From Cytobacillus firmus (GTDB lineage: Bacteria > Bacillota > Bacilli > Bacillales > Cytobacillaceae), in assembly GCF_023657595.1 (NCBI RefSeq), contig NZ_CP098323.1, positions 1,884,001 through 1,948,000 on the forward strand: 64,000 nt of DNA. The letters are read 5' to 3'. Of the stretch, positions 19,542 to 28,290 are shown piece after piece; position 1 is the first letter of the stretch, and each line of letters begins with the position of its first letter. Made by a program: the position numbers and the translations under genes. The notes under the pieces are model-generated. The model saw only the letters and a program-made list of their open reading frames with translations, made no database searches and was not told where the DNA came from.

Positions 19542-19638
19542 GGGGCTGATTGGGGTGCTGGTGCCCTCCACGGTCTTCAAAACCGCTTGTGACCTGCGTG
19601 CCAGGTTAGCTGGGTTCGATTCCCAGGCGGTCCCGCCA
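19542..19638 (+). tRNA. selC: tRNA-Sec (anticodon TCA)
   Basis: 97 bases ending in encoded GCCA. The anticodon loop is CTTCAAA with TCA in the centre (19577-19579), which reads UGA. The variable arm is long (GACCTG and CAGGTT form a 6-bp stem) and the T arm is CTGGG-TTCGATT-CCCAG. The 5' strand GGGGCTG pairs with CGGTCCC using two G-U pairs, plus an eighth A-G position. The D stem is long with a 4-base loop. These are tRNA-Sec traits. selA, selB and selD are not in the window. A selC*-type UGA decoder charged with another amino acid cannot be excluded. The 3' two thirds recur at 28663-28727. Confidence 0.85.
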
Positions 19639-19639
19639 A
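19575..19639 (+). repeat. attL-like direct repeat in the selC 3' end
   Basis: 65 bases from the anticodon loop to just past CCA are identical to 28663-28727. After one mismatch a further 9 bases (TATACATAT) also match. The repeat includes the anticodon and T arms, a classical tRNA integration footprint. Confidence 0.95.
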
Positions 19640-19661
19640 ATATACATATTATCGAATGTTT

Positions 19662-19699
19662 AGCCGTACGGTGATTTTTTCACTCGTACGGTTTTTTTG
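19662..19699 (+). terminator. Terminator behind selC
   Basis: CCGTACGGTGA and TCACTCGTACGG with T runs, 24 bases after the tRNA. Confidence 0.85.
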
Positions 19700-19819
19700 T
19701 TTATTTTCGGTAGACCGAGGGAGACCGATGCCTGAGACCGTTGGTGAGCGTCTTGTAAAACCGTACGCATCCACGTCGGATTCACACATTTTAGACCGAT
19801 GAGATGGAGTGATGGTGTT

Positions 19820-20032
19820 ATGGCAGCAAAGGAAAAGAAAGTAAGAAAATACAGTGTAGGTAAGGAGTCAAGCAGAAAAATGCGAAATGCTAATCTAGCT
19901 ACTCTTACTGGGTTGTATGAGCGGTTTTGCAAATACAAGCAAACAGAGGGTATGTCATTTTTACCAACACCTAAAAAAGGAGTGATAACATGGCCGAAAA
20001 TGGCAGCGAATTTACTAAAAATGTTCGGCTGA
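19820..20032 (+). CDS. Short island protein, possible truncated integrase-type N-terminus
   Basis: 70 residues, strongly basic at the start (MAAKEKKVRKYSVGKESSRKM). Then follows LYERFCKYKQTEGMS, which resembles the SAM-like core-binding start of tyrosine recombinases, after which the similarity stops. The end overlaps the next gene by 43 bases, which suggests a truncated or frameshifted reading frame. ATG 19820 has GGAG upstream; an ATG at 19799 is an alternative. It is the first gene inside the left att repeat, where an integrase would be expected. The identification is tentative. Confidence 0.4.
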   Translation: MAAKEKKVRKYSVGKESSRKMRNANLATLTGLYERFCKYKQTEGMSFLPTPKKGVITWPKMAANLLKMFG

Positions 20033-20229
20033 ATAAGCCGCAGGATGTACGAAAAATGATAGGAAGGGTTATAAATATTCTTCTCCAGGATGGCGAAATG
20101 ACCAATGATAAGGCCAAAACGATTGCAACATTATCCAATACGGCTTTGAAATCAATGGAATTGGGCGATTTAGCGGAGAGGATGGATAAAATCGAGGAAA
20201 TGCTTGCTTCCCAGGAGCAGGACGATTGA
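19990..20229 (+). CDS. Small phage-type protein of unknown function
   Basis: 79 residues, helical: NVRLNKPQDVRKMIGRVINILL, then MTNDKAKTIATLSNTALKSMELGDLAERMDKIEEML. I recall similar small proteins in Gram-positive prophages, without an assigned role. AAAAGGAG stands 8 bases before ATG, a good initiation site. It is the first of three small island genes on the same strand. Confidence 0.65.
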   Translation: MAENGSEFTKNVRLNKPQDVRKMIGRVINILLQDGEMTNDKAKTIATLSNTALKSMELGDLAERMDKIEEMLASQEQDD

Positions 20230-20351
20230 AGACTTTTGAAACGCACATTAAGCTAGGCACAGCATGGCTCCAGCCTTGTTTTTAATCAATAAATTTGAGG
20301 GATTTTGGAGCCACCTTACGCGTGCGCGGGCTACAGGAGAGGAGTGTTCAC

Positions 20352-20729
20352 TTGAGTATTAAAAGCAGATTGAAAGTAATTGAAGGCAGAATCCCGGAAA
20401 GGAACGCAGTTGAAAAAATTAAGCCGGAGAAAACAGATTTGTTGGCATTGGATTATGAGGAATACCGGGAAGCAGTCGCCGCCTGGATGATGTCCTTATA
20501 CGTCGGAGACCAGGAGCAAGCCGAGGAAATGGAAAAGAAGACCGAATATCTCTTGGAGACTTTGGAGCCAGTTAGCAAGTCTTCACAGTATGATCCAGAA
20601 AAATGTTCTCAACTAATGGCAGTAAAGATTGTGGACTGGATGGAGGATAACGACTTTAAAGGGGATATAAATGAGGACCGATGGGAGGAGTTGCAGAATG
20701 AGCTTAAAATCCAGGATGAACAAGCTTGA
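20352..20729 (+). CDS. Island protein, unknown, acidic helical
   Basis: 125 residues from TTG 20352, which follows GGAGAGGAG by 8 bases. A basic N-terminus (SIKSRLKVIEGRIPERN) is followed by an acidic helical body (QEQAEEMEKKTEYLLETLE). No domain recognised. It overlaps the next start by 32 bases, so the two are probably co-translated. The N-terminal pattern SxKSRxxxxxxxxxP recurs in the next gene. Confidence 0.6.
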   Translation: MSIKSRLKVIEGRIPERNAVEKIKPEKTDLLALDYEEYREAVAAWMMSLYVGDQEQAEEMEKKTEYLLETLEPVSKSSQYDPEKCSQLMAVKIVDWMEDNDFKGDINEDRWEELQNELKIQDEQA

Positions 20730-21120
20730 TAAATATTTAAAACCCAAAGGAAAAGACCCGAAACAGGAATGGAGGGAGGACATGGTCCGCCTGGATGAAA
20801 TAAATTCTCTTTTTTACGATGTTATCCTGGGGGATTTAAAAGCTTGTATTCGATATGTTGAGTTAGAAAATCAAGGGAAAAAGTGGAGAAATAATGCAGT
20901 TGGTTTATTTGACAGTGTGATGCAGTACAGAAAGGTATTTATAGAACATGCAGCCAATAAAAAGGGTGTGAAGCCGGACTATGAAAGAGAATACAGTCTG
21001 GATGTTTGGTATCACAATTTAAAAGACACGATTCGGTACCTGGAAGCCAGGACCGACGACCCGCAAGCTGAGGAACCTAATTTAAAAGTGTTCAAGGGAA
21101 AAGAAATTTTACCGATGTAA
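20698..21120 (+). CDS. Island protein, unknown
   Basis: 140 residues from ATG 20698 with GGGAGGAG upstream. Basic N-terminus (SLKSRMNKLDKYLKPKGKDPKQEW), helical middle, C-terminus FKGKEILPM. Family unknown. It lies at the end of the three-gene phage-type run. The next reading frame (ATG 21133, with a good GGAGGAG site) stops after seven codons, which suggests that a following gene was destroyed. Confidence 0.6.
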   Translation: MSLKSRMNKLDKYLKPKGKDPKQEWREDMVRLDEINSLFYDVILGDLKACIRYVELENQGKKWRNNAVGLFDSVMQYRKVFIEHAANKKGVKPDYEREYSLDVWYHNLKDTIRYLEARTDDPQAEEPNLKVFKGKEILPM

Positions 21121-21541
21121 GGAGGAGACATAATGAACGCGATTGAAAGAATGTAAGCACTATATAAGAATGAGATGTATTCTAGCAGTAGGGTCGCAAG
21201 CGCAAGCTCCAGAGGTTGATGTAAGCGGTCCAGTACAGTGAAAACAGCCCGAAGCCATTAACAAGACAAAGACCTGGAATTATATTTTATCCAGCACATG
21301 GCAGAGTTTCTTGAGAGAAAAGGCTTTTTAGATGCTTTTAATCAGTTTCAATCAAATAAGGTTATGAGCGGAGAGTTTACCGCCTAGGTGTCATGCAAAG
21401 GTGGTACATTCAGTATGGGATGTATTAAGGAAAAAAAGGTGAAAAGGTGTATCCTATGGATCATCTTTTGTTATAATATGTTAAAATATTAGTAATTTCT
21501 TGTAATCGGAAAACAGCTGTTTCAGAGAAAGGTGCTTTCAA
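21121..21541. other. Decayed coding remnants, 421 bp
   Basis: Two scraps can be read. One is a well-initiated but immediately stopped frame at 21133-21156. The other is an open stretch at 21262-21387 encoding KDLELYFIQHMAEFLERKG and 20 more residues, without a start region of its own. Both look like leftovers of phage genes. A TATAAT box at 21472-21477 may serve the DSR2 gene. Confidence 0.5.
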
Positions 21542-24493
21542 ATGGAGAAGATTTATCAGCACATTCGTGATTTGACAAAGGCTTCGAAAAACGGAAAACT
21601 TGTATTTTTTGTCGGTGCAGGGATTTCACGTATTTCAGATTACCCGCAGTGGGGGGAATTAGTAAATGAATATAATGTTCAGCTGTATGGGAAACCAAAG
21701 GAAGGCGATTACTCTTCTGATGAATACTTACGAATTCCGCAAATTTTCTATGATGTAGAAGGCGAAGAAGCATATGATAAAGTTCTAGAGAATGTATTTT
21801 CAGTGGATAAATCTACGAATCCGATACATGATAAGATACTGGCAATGAACCCAGTTCATATTATCACGACTAACTACGATAATTTGCTAGAAAAGGCTTG
21901 CTGGCAACGAGGACGTTACTTCAGTGTTATCAGTGCAGAGGAGGATATTGCAAAAGCGACTTCCTCAAGAAATTTGCTTAAGATACATGGTGACTTTAAA
22001 CGAGGCTTTCGTGGAAAATACGTGGTACTGAAGGAAAGTGACTACATAAACTATGAACAGAATTTTCCACTGATAAGCAACTACATGAAGACAATTATGG
22101 CTACCCATAATATTGTTTTTATAGGCTATGGCCTAGGTGACTACAACATTAATTTAATTATGAATTGGGTAAGGCAATTACAGAAAGATGGTTATAATAA
22201 GCCGTTTTTTATTCGAGTAGATCATAAACCTATTGAAGAAAAAACTGCTGTATACTATGAAAGCAAAGGCCTTCGAATCATAGATGCGGCCAGTCTTGTA
22301 AATACTGAAGAAAATGAATACCTAAAGCGTTATGAAAAAGTAATGGATATTCTGATAGATTCAAAAGACAATGCTTTAATTTCAAATGACGATGATGTTA
22401 TAGATTATTTAAATGAAAAGCTTAGTCCACTATTTGTACTTCAGAATGTCAGGAAACTTGATCTTAAGCATGTTTTTAATTTCGACTACCATTTCGAGGT
22501 CAATGGTACTGTTGTTCCTAATAAGAATACGGGTTTCGGGTATATGGAGCGGTTTTTTGAACTCAAAGAGAAGGGTACAGATAATTTAAATGGAGGTTCA
22601 AAACAAAAATTTGAAGCAATCTCGAACTTCTATGAGCAAAACGGAATCCTTTGCATGTATGATGATTTAGATAATAAAACTATTAATAATACATATGAGA
22701 TTAAAAGTCCAGCTTACCATGGTGACTATGATGAAATGGAAAGACTAATCCAAATAACTTCTATCAGTCTTGAAGAGGAATATCGAAAGGCATTTTATCT
22801 GGCTTGTCTTGGGAGATGGGAAGAAGCATACAACTATTATTCGAATCTTCTTCTAAAATCAATAGATGAATCAAATTGGTGGATACACTACCTTTCGCAG
22901 ATTAACAGGTATCGATTATATCAATCCATTACTCAATCGGCCAAACATCTTAGAGGTGCTGGGTTGCTGATTTATGGGAGGTACTATAGGCCTTTTTCAG
23001 ATGAATTCCTGAAACGCATCGAAAGGGAAATGAAAAATTTTAATATAAATGACGTCTTCAGCGGTATGCCATATGATTTCCAAGAGAAATATCAAATCCT
23101 TGAATTTCTTAGTGACAACAAGTTCTTGTATGATGATACTGTTAAATTGTTTTCATTGACTAGTAAAATTCGATCCGAAATTAGCAAAGGCTCTCATTCA
23201 TTTGGAAGTTTAACTTCTGACCTTAAAGTTCAGTTCCGTCTCAATGACAATCTTCGCTTTTTATACGAGAATTGCCTGTGGTCAGCTTTCTTCGATGAGA
23301 TCAAGCAATATACAAGAAATTCGTTGTTGCTTATGTTTGAAAAGGCTGAATATGAGCAGACTCGGGACATTGATGATTTCGGCTTTTTCATGGGAGTTGG
23401 GAAATCTGGTTTCTATGTTGATTATTATGACTTTGTTAATGTGGCGAGGTCATTTAGAATTGACGATATCAAACACATCGAGCGAAGTTGTAAAGTTGAA
23501 CAAATTGAATTTAGTGACACTGAGAAAATTGAAAACTATCTAATAAGTATTTCAAATGAAATCATTAAGCAGTTCTCAAATGATAGCATGAGTATTATTT
23601 TCTACAATCAAATTATCTCAGAAGCCAAGGTAGCATTCTATTTTGCAAGATACGTGAAACTTTCTGAGAATGGTTTTATAAAAATACTAAGGGCCTTGTT
23701 ATTTTACTTTCCTGAAAGAGAATTGGACATAGGAAAACGATATCTGTGGATTGATCGCCTGACACGTTGTAGTGGACTTCCAAATGCTGCAATTACTATG
23801 ATCGAGGAATTTCTAATTAATCAGGTAGATAAGCACAAGGATAGTGAGTTTTCTGAACAGTCTACTAACGGCCTTTTTTCAAATAATTTCTGCAATTTGA
23901 TCCTCCATTTCGAGAAGGAGTTTGTATCAAAAGAATTATCCAATTATGCTTTGAGCCTTTCTAAGGATGCAGATAATCAATTTAAATTTATGTATCAATT
24001 GTCGCCAATTCTATCTATTGAAGCTAAAAACTATCTTTCAAACCTGAGGAATATAGAAGACATCAAAGGATTAATGGACAGCGTAAAAGTTGGTTTAGTA
24101 GACAATATATCCGTATATCAGGATTTAATCATTAAATATATGGATACGTACATGTCGACAATCCTTGATGATAGAAGGAAAGGTATTAAACAAATTTATT
24201 CTGATAATTATGCCGTGAAATTTGGTATTTGGTACTTTCTTGGAGAGTTGACAGATTTGAGAATGAAGGATTATCTTGGCGTTATCGATGAGTACGATTT
24301 TTTTGTAGATCCCGAAGTGTTCGATTATGAGAAGTTTAGGCCAATATGGCTGAAAAACTACGGTGATAAACTTCTAGAGAAGATTATTAAAAATGAATAT
24401 ATGCGCCCACAGGTAATTGAAATTCTCAAGGAACGTATTAAGAATACAAACGACAAAAAGTACTTAGAGATTTTTATTAAGCATATTGTATAA
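21542..24493 (+). CDS. dsr2: DSR2-type SIR2 anti-phage defence protein
   Basis: 983 residues. Residues 1 to about 280 form a SIR2 NADase domain: FFVGAGISR (about 22-30), TTNYDN with catalytic Asn111, KIHGDF with catalytic His149, and FIGYGLGDYNI. These are the DSR2 residues Asn133 and His171 shifted by a constant 22, and 983 plus 22 equals the 1005 residues of B. subtilis DSR2. Similarity continues into the helical C-terminal sensor (YFPERELDIGKRYLW; FFVDPEVFDYEKF). DSR2 is known to be triggered by phage tail-tube protein and then depletes NAD, aborting infection. ATG 21542 has GAAAGGTG upstream. It stands alone in the selC island. Confidence 0.95.
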   Translation: MEKIYQHIRDLTKASKNGKLVFFVGAGISRISDYPQWGELVNEYNVQLYGKPKEGDYSSDEYLRIPQIFYDVEGEEAYDKVLENVFSVDKSTNPIHDKILAMNPVHIITTNYDNLLEKACWQRGRYFSVISAEEDIAKATSSRNLLKIHGDFKRGFRGKYVVLKESDYINYEQNFPLISNYMKTIMATHNIVFIGYGLGDYNINLIMNWVRQLQKDGYNKPFFIRVDHKPIEEKTAVYYESKGLRIIDAASLVNTEENEYLKRYEKVMDILIDSKDNALISNDDDVIDYLNEKLSPLFVLQNVRKLDLKHVFNFDYHFEVNGTVVPNKNTGFGYMERFFELKEKGTDNLNGGSKQKFEAISNFYEQNGILCMYDDLDNKTINNTYEIKSPAYHGDYDEMERLIQITSISLEEEYRKAFYLACLGRWEEAYNYYSNLLLKSIDESNWWIHYLSQINRYRLYQSITQSAKHLRGAGLLIYGRYYRPFSDEFLKRIEREMKNFNINDVFSGMPYDFQEKYQILEFLSDNKFLYDDTVKLFSLTSKIRSEISKGSHSFGSLTSDLKVQFRLNDNLRFLYENCLWSAFFDEIKQYTRNSLLLMFEKAEYEQTRDIDDFGFFMGVGKSGFYVDYYDFVNVARSFRIDDIKHIERSCKVEQIEFSDTEKIENYLISISNEIIKQFSNDSMSIIFYNQIISEAKVAFYFARYVKLSENGFIKILRALLFYFPERELDIGKRYLWIDRLTRCSGLPNAAITMIEEFLINQVDKHKDSEFSEQSTNGLFSNNFCNLILHFEKEFVSKELSNYALSLSKDADNQFKFMYQLSPILSIEAKNYLSNLRNIEDIKGLMDSVKVGLVDNISVYQDLIIKYMDTYMSTILDDRRKGIKQIYSDNYAVKFGIWYFLGELTDLRMKDYLGVIDEYDFFVDPEVFDYEKFRPIWLKNYGDKLLEKIIKNEYMRPQVIEILKERIKNTNDKKYLEIFIKHIV

Positions 24494-24817
24494 AAATTAT
24501 ATAAATTTAAGCGAAATCTTTGCCATTATATAAAAAGGTTAATATAAGTAAAGCCATTAGTCCCCTTTATTTATAGTTAAGAAAAAATGCTATCGTAAAA
24601 ACCATCAAATGAAAGAAGGTCTTTCATCAGTTTACCAAACTGACGGGAGGCCTTTCTTCCATTTATTTTTTGTTGAAGTTAATGAAATAACGGGGCAGCA
24701 TTCCTGTAATGAATGAAAATGGAGTTTGAACAAAAAAATAACCTCTTGGTAGAATGAGAGAGTCCTGAAGCCGGCAAGCAAAAAGGACAAAAATCTCAAA
24801 CACCAGGAGGCTTTACA
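24494..24817. other. Intergenic: hairpin and left side of the IS110-type element
   Basis: A long inverted repeat lies at 24610-24660 (GAAAGAAGG, inner stem TCAGTT/AACTGA, CCTTTCTTC). It may be the DSR2 terminator or part of the IS end. The remaining stretch to 24817 holds the transposase leader with CAGGAGG before ATG. The exact IS boundary cannot be fixed by eye. Confidence 0.5.
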
Positions 24818-26112
24818 ATGAATTATAACCAGAATAAGAAGATTGCTCAAATCACTTCTCAAACTCTTATTATAGGAGTCGATATTGCGAAATTCAAACA
24901 TGTGGCTCGTGCCCAGGATTTCAGGGGAATGGAGTTTGGATCCCCGTGTCAATTTGAAAATACAAAAGAAGGATTTGAACACTTTCTTAAATGGATTTCG
25001 GAAATCAAAAAAGAACAGCGTATGAGTAAAGTGATGGTTGGTATGGAGCCAACAGGCCACTATTGGTTTAATCTGGCCCATATCTTAAAAGAAAATGGGA
25101 TAAAGTTTGTCGCAGTAAACCCGTTGCACGTCAAGAAAAGCAAAGAGTTGGATGATAACTCACCCACCAAAAATGATGTGAAAGATGCCAAGGTCATAGC
25201 CCAGCTGGTCAAGGATGGAAGATACGCCGAACCAACAATACCGCAAGGTGTTTATGCAGAACTCCGTGTGGCAAAGAAAATACGCGATCTTTTAACTGAA
25301 GACCTACAAACGGTCCAAGGACAGGTGCACAACTGGATTGACCGGTATTTTCCGGAATTCCTCAAGGTATTTAAGAAATGGGAAGGTAAGGCTGCTTTAC
25401 AATTCTTAAAGCTCTATGCCTTGCCACATGAAATAGCTGTATTCACCGAAGAAGAACTACTCGTCCATTTGAGAAAGTCCGTATCTCGGAGTGTTGGATT
25501 AAACAAGATCCGTGAATTAAAACAGGCAGCTAGTCAGTCCATCGGACTTCGACAAGGTGCTGAAATGGCCAGGCTGGAGCTAAAAACCATTCTGGCTAAG
25601 TATGAATTAATCAGTTACAATTCGAAGAATTGGACGCCAAAATAGACGGCCAGCTTGATGAAATACCAGGTGTACAACAAATGTTAGCGATAAAAGGTGT
25701 AGGCAGGGATACAATTGCCGGCTTCTTTGCGGAAGTAGGAGATTTAGGCGAATACAATCATCCAAGGCAGATTATCAAGCTGGCCGGCTTAAGCTTAAAA
25801 GAAAATACATCCGGCAAGCACAAAGGAAAAACGACCATCACAAAAAGAGGCCGAAAGAAACTCAGGGCCCTGTTATTCAGGGTCTGTATGATTCTCGTCG
25901 CCAAGAATTCTGCATTTAAAGCATTACATGCTTACTATACTCAACGTCCGGATAATCCTTTAAAGAAGATGCAGTCCCTGATTGCTTTGTGTAATAAACT
26001 AATTCGGATTTTCTTCAGTATAGGAAAAAAACAATTTGATTTTAATGAGGAAAAGATGCTAAAGGACATCCCTCATTTGGCAGTAACAAAGAAGAAGGAA
26101 ATGGCAGCTTAA
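24818..26112 (+). pseudogene. IS110-family transposase, frameshifted
   Basis: The N-terminal part (24818-25645) has the RuvC-like DEDD domain: IIGVDIAK, GMEPTG, DVKDAK. The C-terminal part continues one frame back (from about 25615 to 26112) with the Tnp_20-type domain IKGVGRDTIAGF, LAGLSLKENTSG and KRGRKKLRALLF. Joined, about 430 residues match a full transposase. The shift lies between an in-frame TGA near 25605 and the TAG at 25645. No slippery heptamer is visible there, so mutation or a sequencing error is more likely than programmed frameshifting. IS110 enzymes are guided by a bridge RNA encoded in the element ends. Confidence 0.85.
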
Positions 26113-26582
26113 CTTTGGTTTAGATTAGATAAGTAGTAGTTCTTGCTTTTATAGTTTTGGAGACATTTGAAGCACGGATTAGTCGGCAAAGCAACTAAAT
26201 TACGGGCTTGGACCCTGTGGGCAGCATGGCTGACATCCACCTCATGGAAAGGTTGGACGAAGGAATTTGAGAGCGAAGACTCTGTGAGACATGGGAGGGT
26301 TGACCTCCATGAGTAAATGTGGACATCCACCAGTGCGGTTATATTTTTACTCATCCACCATTTTCTGTAAGGGATTGGTTAGTGGGTTCTAACTCTTTTT
26401 TCTCACTCTGTCCAAAAATATCCTTTCAAGTGAAGATCCTCCATTTATAAAGTGAGTTACCGAAAGGTAAATAACTATGAAATTCTAAGAAAACAAGAGT
26501 AAATAAGTGTTTTCGCTTCTTTTATTGAGGGAAGTTAGTTCAATAAGAACAGTTTTATGAAACAAATTAACGAGGTGCAACA
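26113..26582 (+). ncRNA. Candidate IS110-type bridge RNA region (3' non-coding end)
   Basis: About 470 gene-free bases. From about 26160 to 26345 the sequence is GC-richer than its surroundings and rich in complementary blocks (for example CCTCATGG with CCTCCATGAG, and GGTTGGAC with GTGGACATCC). It resembles the conserved 3' segment I remember behind similar Bacillus IS110-family genes. In the IS1111 subgroup the bridge RNA lies in this position. RNA function and ends are inferred. Beyond about 26350 I see nothing until AACGAGGTG before the next gene. Confidence 0.4.
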
Positions 26583-27224
26583 ATGGAATTAAACAACTTT
26601 ATGAATGAGAATTTCACGAACTTAGAACTTAGACCAGCCTTGTTTTATAGCTGGGACATTGGTATTCGGTTCAATTTAGGCGTGGATTATGATAGTGACT
26701 GTTGTTACGAAAACAGTCCTTATCTTAGAGGAGTTTACAAAAGGGCTATCACTTTGTTTAAGACTTTACATCTTCAAGAAGATGTGATTTTTGTGGTAGC
26801 AAATGTGAATGATTTTGGAGATAATGCAGCATTCAATCGGAAACTGAACATCTTCTCTAAATACATACAGGATAAGTCTGTTTTGAAAAAGTTGAAGCAC
26901 ACGACACTACCTTATGTTTTCCCCGAGGATGATGAGGATGGTAAGTACCAGACGCATAGATTTATTCTTAAATGTAAAACATCGGATATTAAATATATTC
27001 CTTTGTTAAAAGCAATTTGCAATCAAGACATGGGAATTAAACCTAAGATTTATCATGATGTTTTTTTCATCAATATTAAAAAAGAGACCATTTTTCATGT
27101 GTATGATGATAGAGGTTGTGATCTGCTGGCGACCTCGCCCGAAACAATAAGAGATATTTATGGCAAATACAATGATTGGATATTGGATTACGACAGAAAT
27201 GAAATAAACGAGGTATTCAAATAA
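26583..27224 (+). CDS. DUF3885-like protein
   Basis: 213 residues. The opening LELRPALFYSWDIGIRFNLG is typical of DUF3885 proteins of Bacillaceae as I remember them. The C-terminal part HVYDDRGCDLLATSPETIRDIYGKYNDWILDYDR is also characteristic. Cytoplasmic, no membrane segment; function unknown. Weak ACGAGGTG site before ATG. It lies in the selC island between the IS and the YolD-like remnant. Confidence 0.7.
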   Translation: MELNNFMNENFTNLELRPALFYSWDIGIRFNLGVDYDSDCCYENSPYLRGVYKRAITLFKTLHLQEDVIFVVANVNDFGDNAAFNRKLNIFSKYIQDKSVLKKLKHTTLPYVFPEDDEDGKYQTHRFILKCKTSDIKYIPLLKAICNQDMGIKPKIYHDVFFINIKKETIFHVYDDRGCDLLATSPETIRDIYGKYNDWILDYDRNEINEVFK

Positions 27225-27315
27225 AGCACGTCTCCTTGTTCAACTAACGGGTGCTTTAATTGAAGACGAAATCTAATGACCGATGAAAAGTTGGTCTTTA
27301 AATTTAATTCCGCAC

Positions 27316-27337
27316 GGAACGTTTGTTCGTGTATAAT
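27316..27337 (+). promoter_or_regulatory. LexA (SOS) box and -10 box before the YolD-like ORF
   Basis: GGAACGTTTGTTCG at 27316-27329 matches CGAAC-N4-GTTCG closely, with TATAAT at 27332-27337 right behind it. LexA bound here would cover the promoter. Confidence 0.7.
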
Positions 27338-27360
27338 GGTTTCGTAGGAGATGATGCAAA

Positions 27361-27525
27361 ATGACAATACGTGATCGTGGTAAAATCAAATGGCAGTCAT
27401 GCATTGAGTCAGCCTTAATGGGTTGGCATTTCTTTAATAGAACAGGTAAAAAAAGAAGTAGATGCCTTAGTGCTTTTGTGAATAAGAAAGACACTTTTTA
27501 TGAAATATATAGAACTACTATTTAG
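27361..27525 (+). CDS. YolD-like N-terminus on a short, probably damaged ORF
   Basis: 54 residues. MTIRDRGKIKWQS is the YolD-family opening (RDRGxIKWxxxMLPEH), but the expected continuation is disturbed (SCIESALMGWHFFNRTGKKRS). YolD-like proteins accompany UV-inducible polymerase genes in phages and conjugative elements. Ribosome binding site TAGGAGA; LexA box upstream. Either a truncated relic or a short derivative; no polymerase gene is nearby. Confidence 0.5.
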   Translation: MTIRDRGKIKWQSCIESALMGWHFFNRTGKKRSRCLSAFVNKKDTFYEIYRTTI

Positions 27526-27552
27526 ATCTTTGGCAAGATGGGAGAGCTGAAA

Positions 27553-28290
27553 ATGGCGATGTACGTTTTTAAAGATGCAGCTAGAGAACACAAACTACTG
27601 GCAAGAGACGCACAAAGACAGGATAAAAGTATACGTTTTTATTGTCCTAATAAGAAATGCGATGCTCATATGTATGTGCGTAGTCTTGATGGAGTAGCGA
27701 AAGCATATTTTGGAGCAAGGAAATCATATAGCCATGAAAAAGGATGTCCGTATACATCAAGGGGGTTTCAACCTAATTTACATGATGAAAATGGATTTAA
27801 ATTTGAAGATGCCTTATTATCGTTAACTAGGCAAAGTAAAACACAGTCAAAGAGTGAGATTCCGAGAGAGCATGGAACAGGAGAAGTTAGACCAAAACCA
27901 ATACATACAATTCGTCAGATTTATTCAATGTGTAAATCACATGATTGTTCAGACTTATATAACGGAAAAATAATCGGTCAAATGTTGTTAGATGAAAGAA
28001 GTGCTTATATGTATCCCAAAGGAGTATTTGGTTGGAGATTAATAGAATTAAAGTATAGATACTATAGTTCCGACAGAAAAGAAATTGCACTTGTTGGTCC
28101 GTCAAACGGGAAAGAGTATACATTTATTGTAAAGTTTGGTGATGAAAGACTGTTTAAAGAAATTAATAAGATCGTTTATGAGAATAGAAATCATTTAATT
28201 ATTGTGGCAGGAGAATGGAAATCTTCGGGTAAATATAACACTTTTTGTACTGAATTTAAAAGTAAGAAGCAATTGGCAATTGAAAAATGA
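27553..28290 (+). CDS. Unknown island protein with a CoiA-like zinc-binding N-terminus
   Basis: 245 residues from ATG 27553 (GGGAGAG upstream). The N-terminal pattern FYCPNKKCDAHMYVR, then YFGARKSYSHEKGCPY (Cys, Cys, His, Cys), looks like a zinc ribbon of the kind that opens CoiA-like and other DNA-associated proteins. The middle and C-terminus (IIGQMLLDERSAYMYPKG; LIIVAGEWKSSGKYNT) are not recognised. It is AT-rich like the rest of the island and is the last intact gene before the right att repeat. Confidence 0.55.
   Translation: MAMYVFKDAAREHKLLARDAQRQDKSIRFYCPNKKCDAHMYVRSLDGVAKAYFGARKSYSHEKGCPYTSRGFQPNLHDENGFKFEDALLSLTRQSKTQSKSEIPREHGTGEVRPKPIHTIRQIYSMCKSHDCSDLYNGKIIGQMLLDERSAYMYPKGVFGWRLIELKYRYYSSDRKEIALVGPSNGKEYTFIVKFGDERLFKEINKIVYENRNHLIIVAGEWKSSGKYNTFCTEFKSKKQLAIEK

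Noticed and set aside
19660..19938. Minus-strand open frame at the left end of the selC island
   Set aside because: No ribosome binding site, atypical composition, and it overlaps the selC terminator and a better plus-strand frame.
25605..25645. Programmed frameshifting in the IS110-type transposase
   Set aside because: No slippery heptamer or downstream stimulator is visible in the overlap, and IS110 transposases are normally a single frame.
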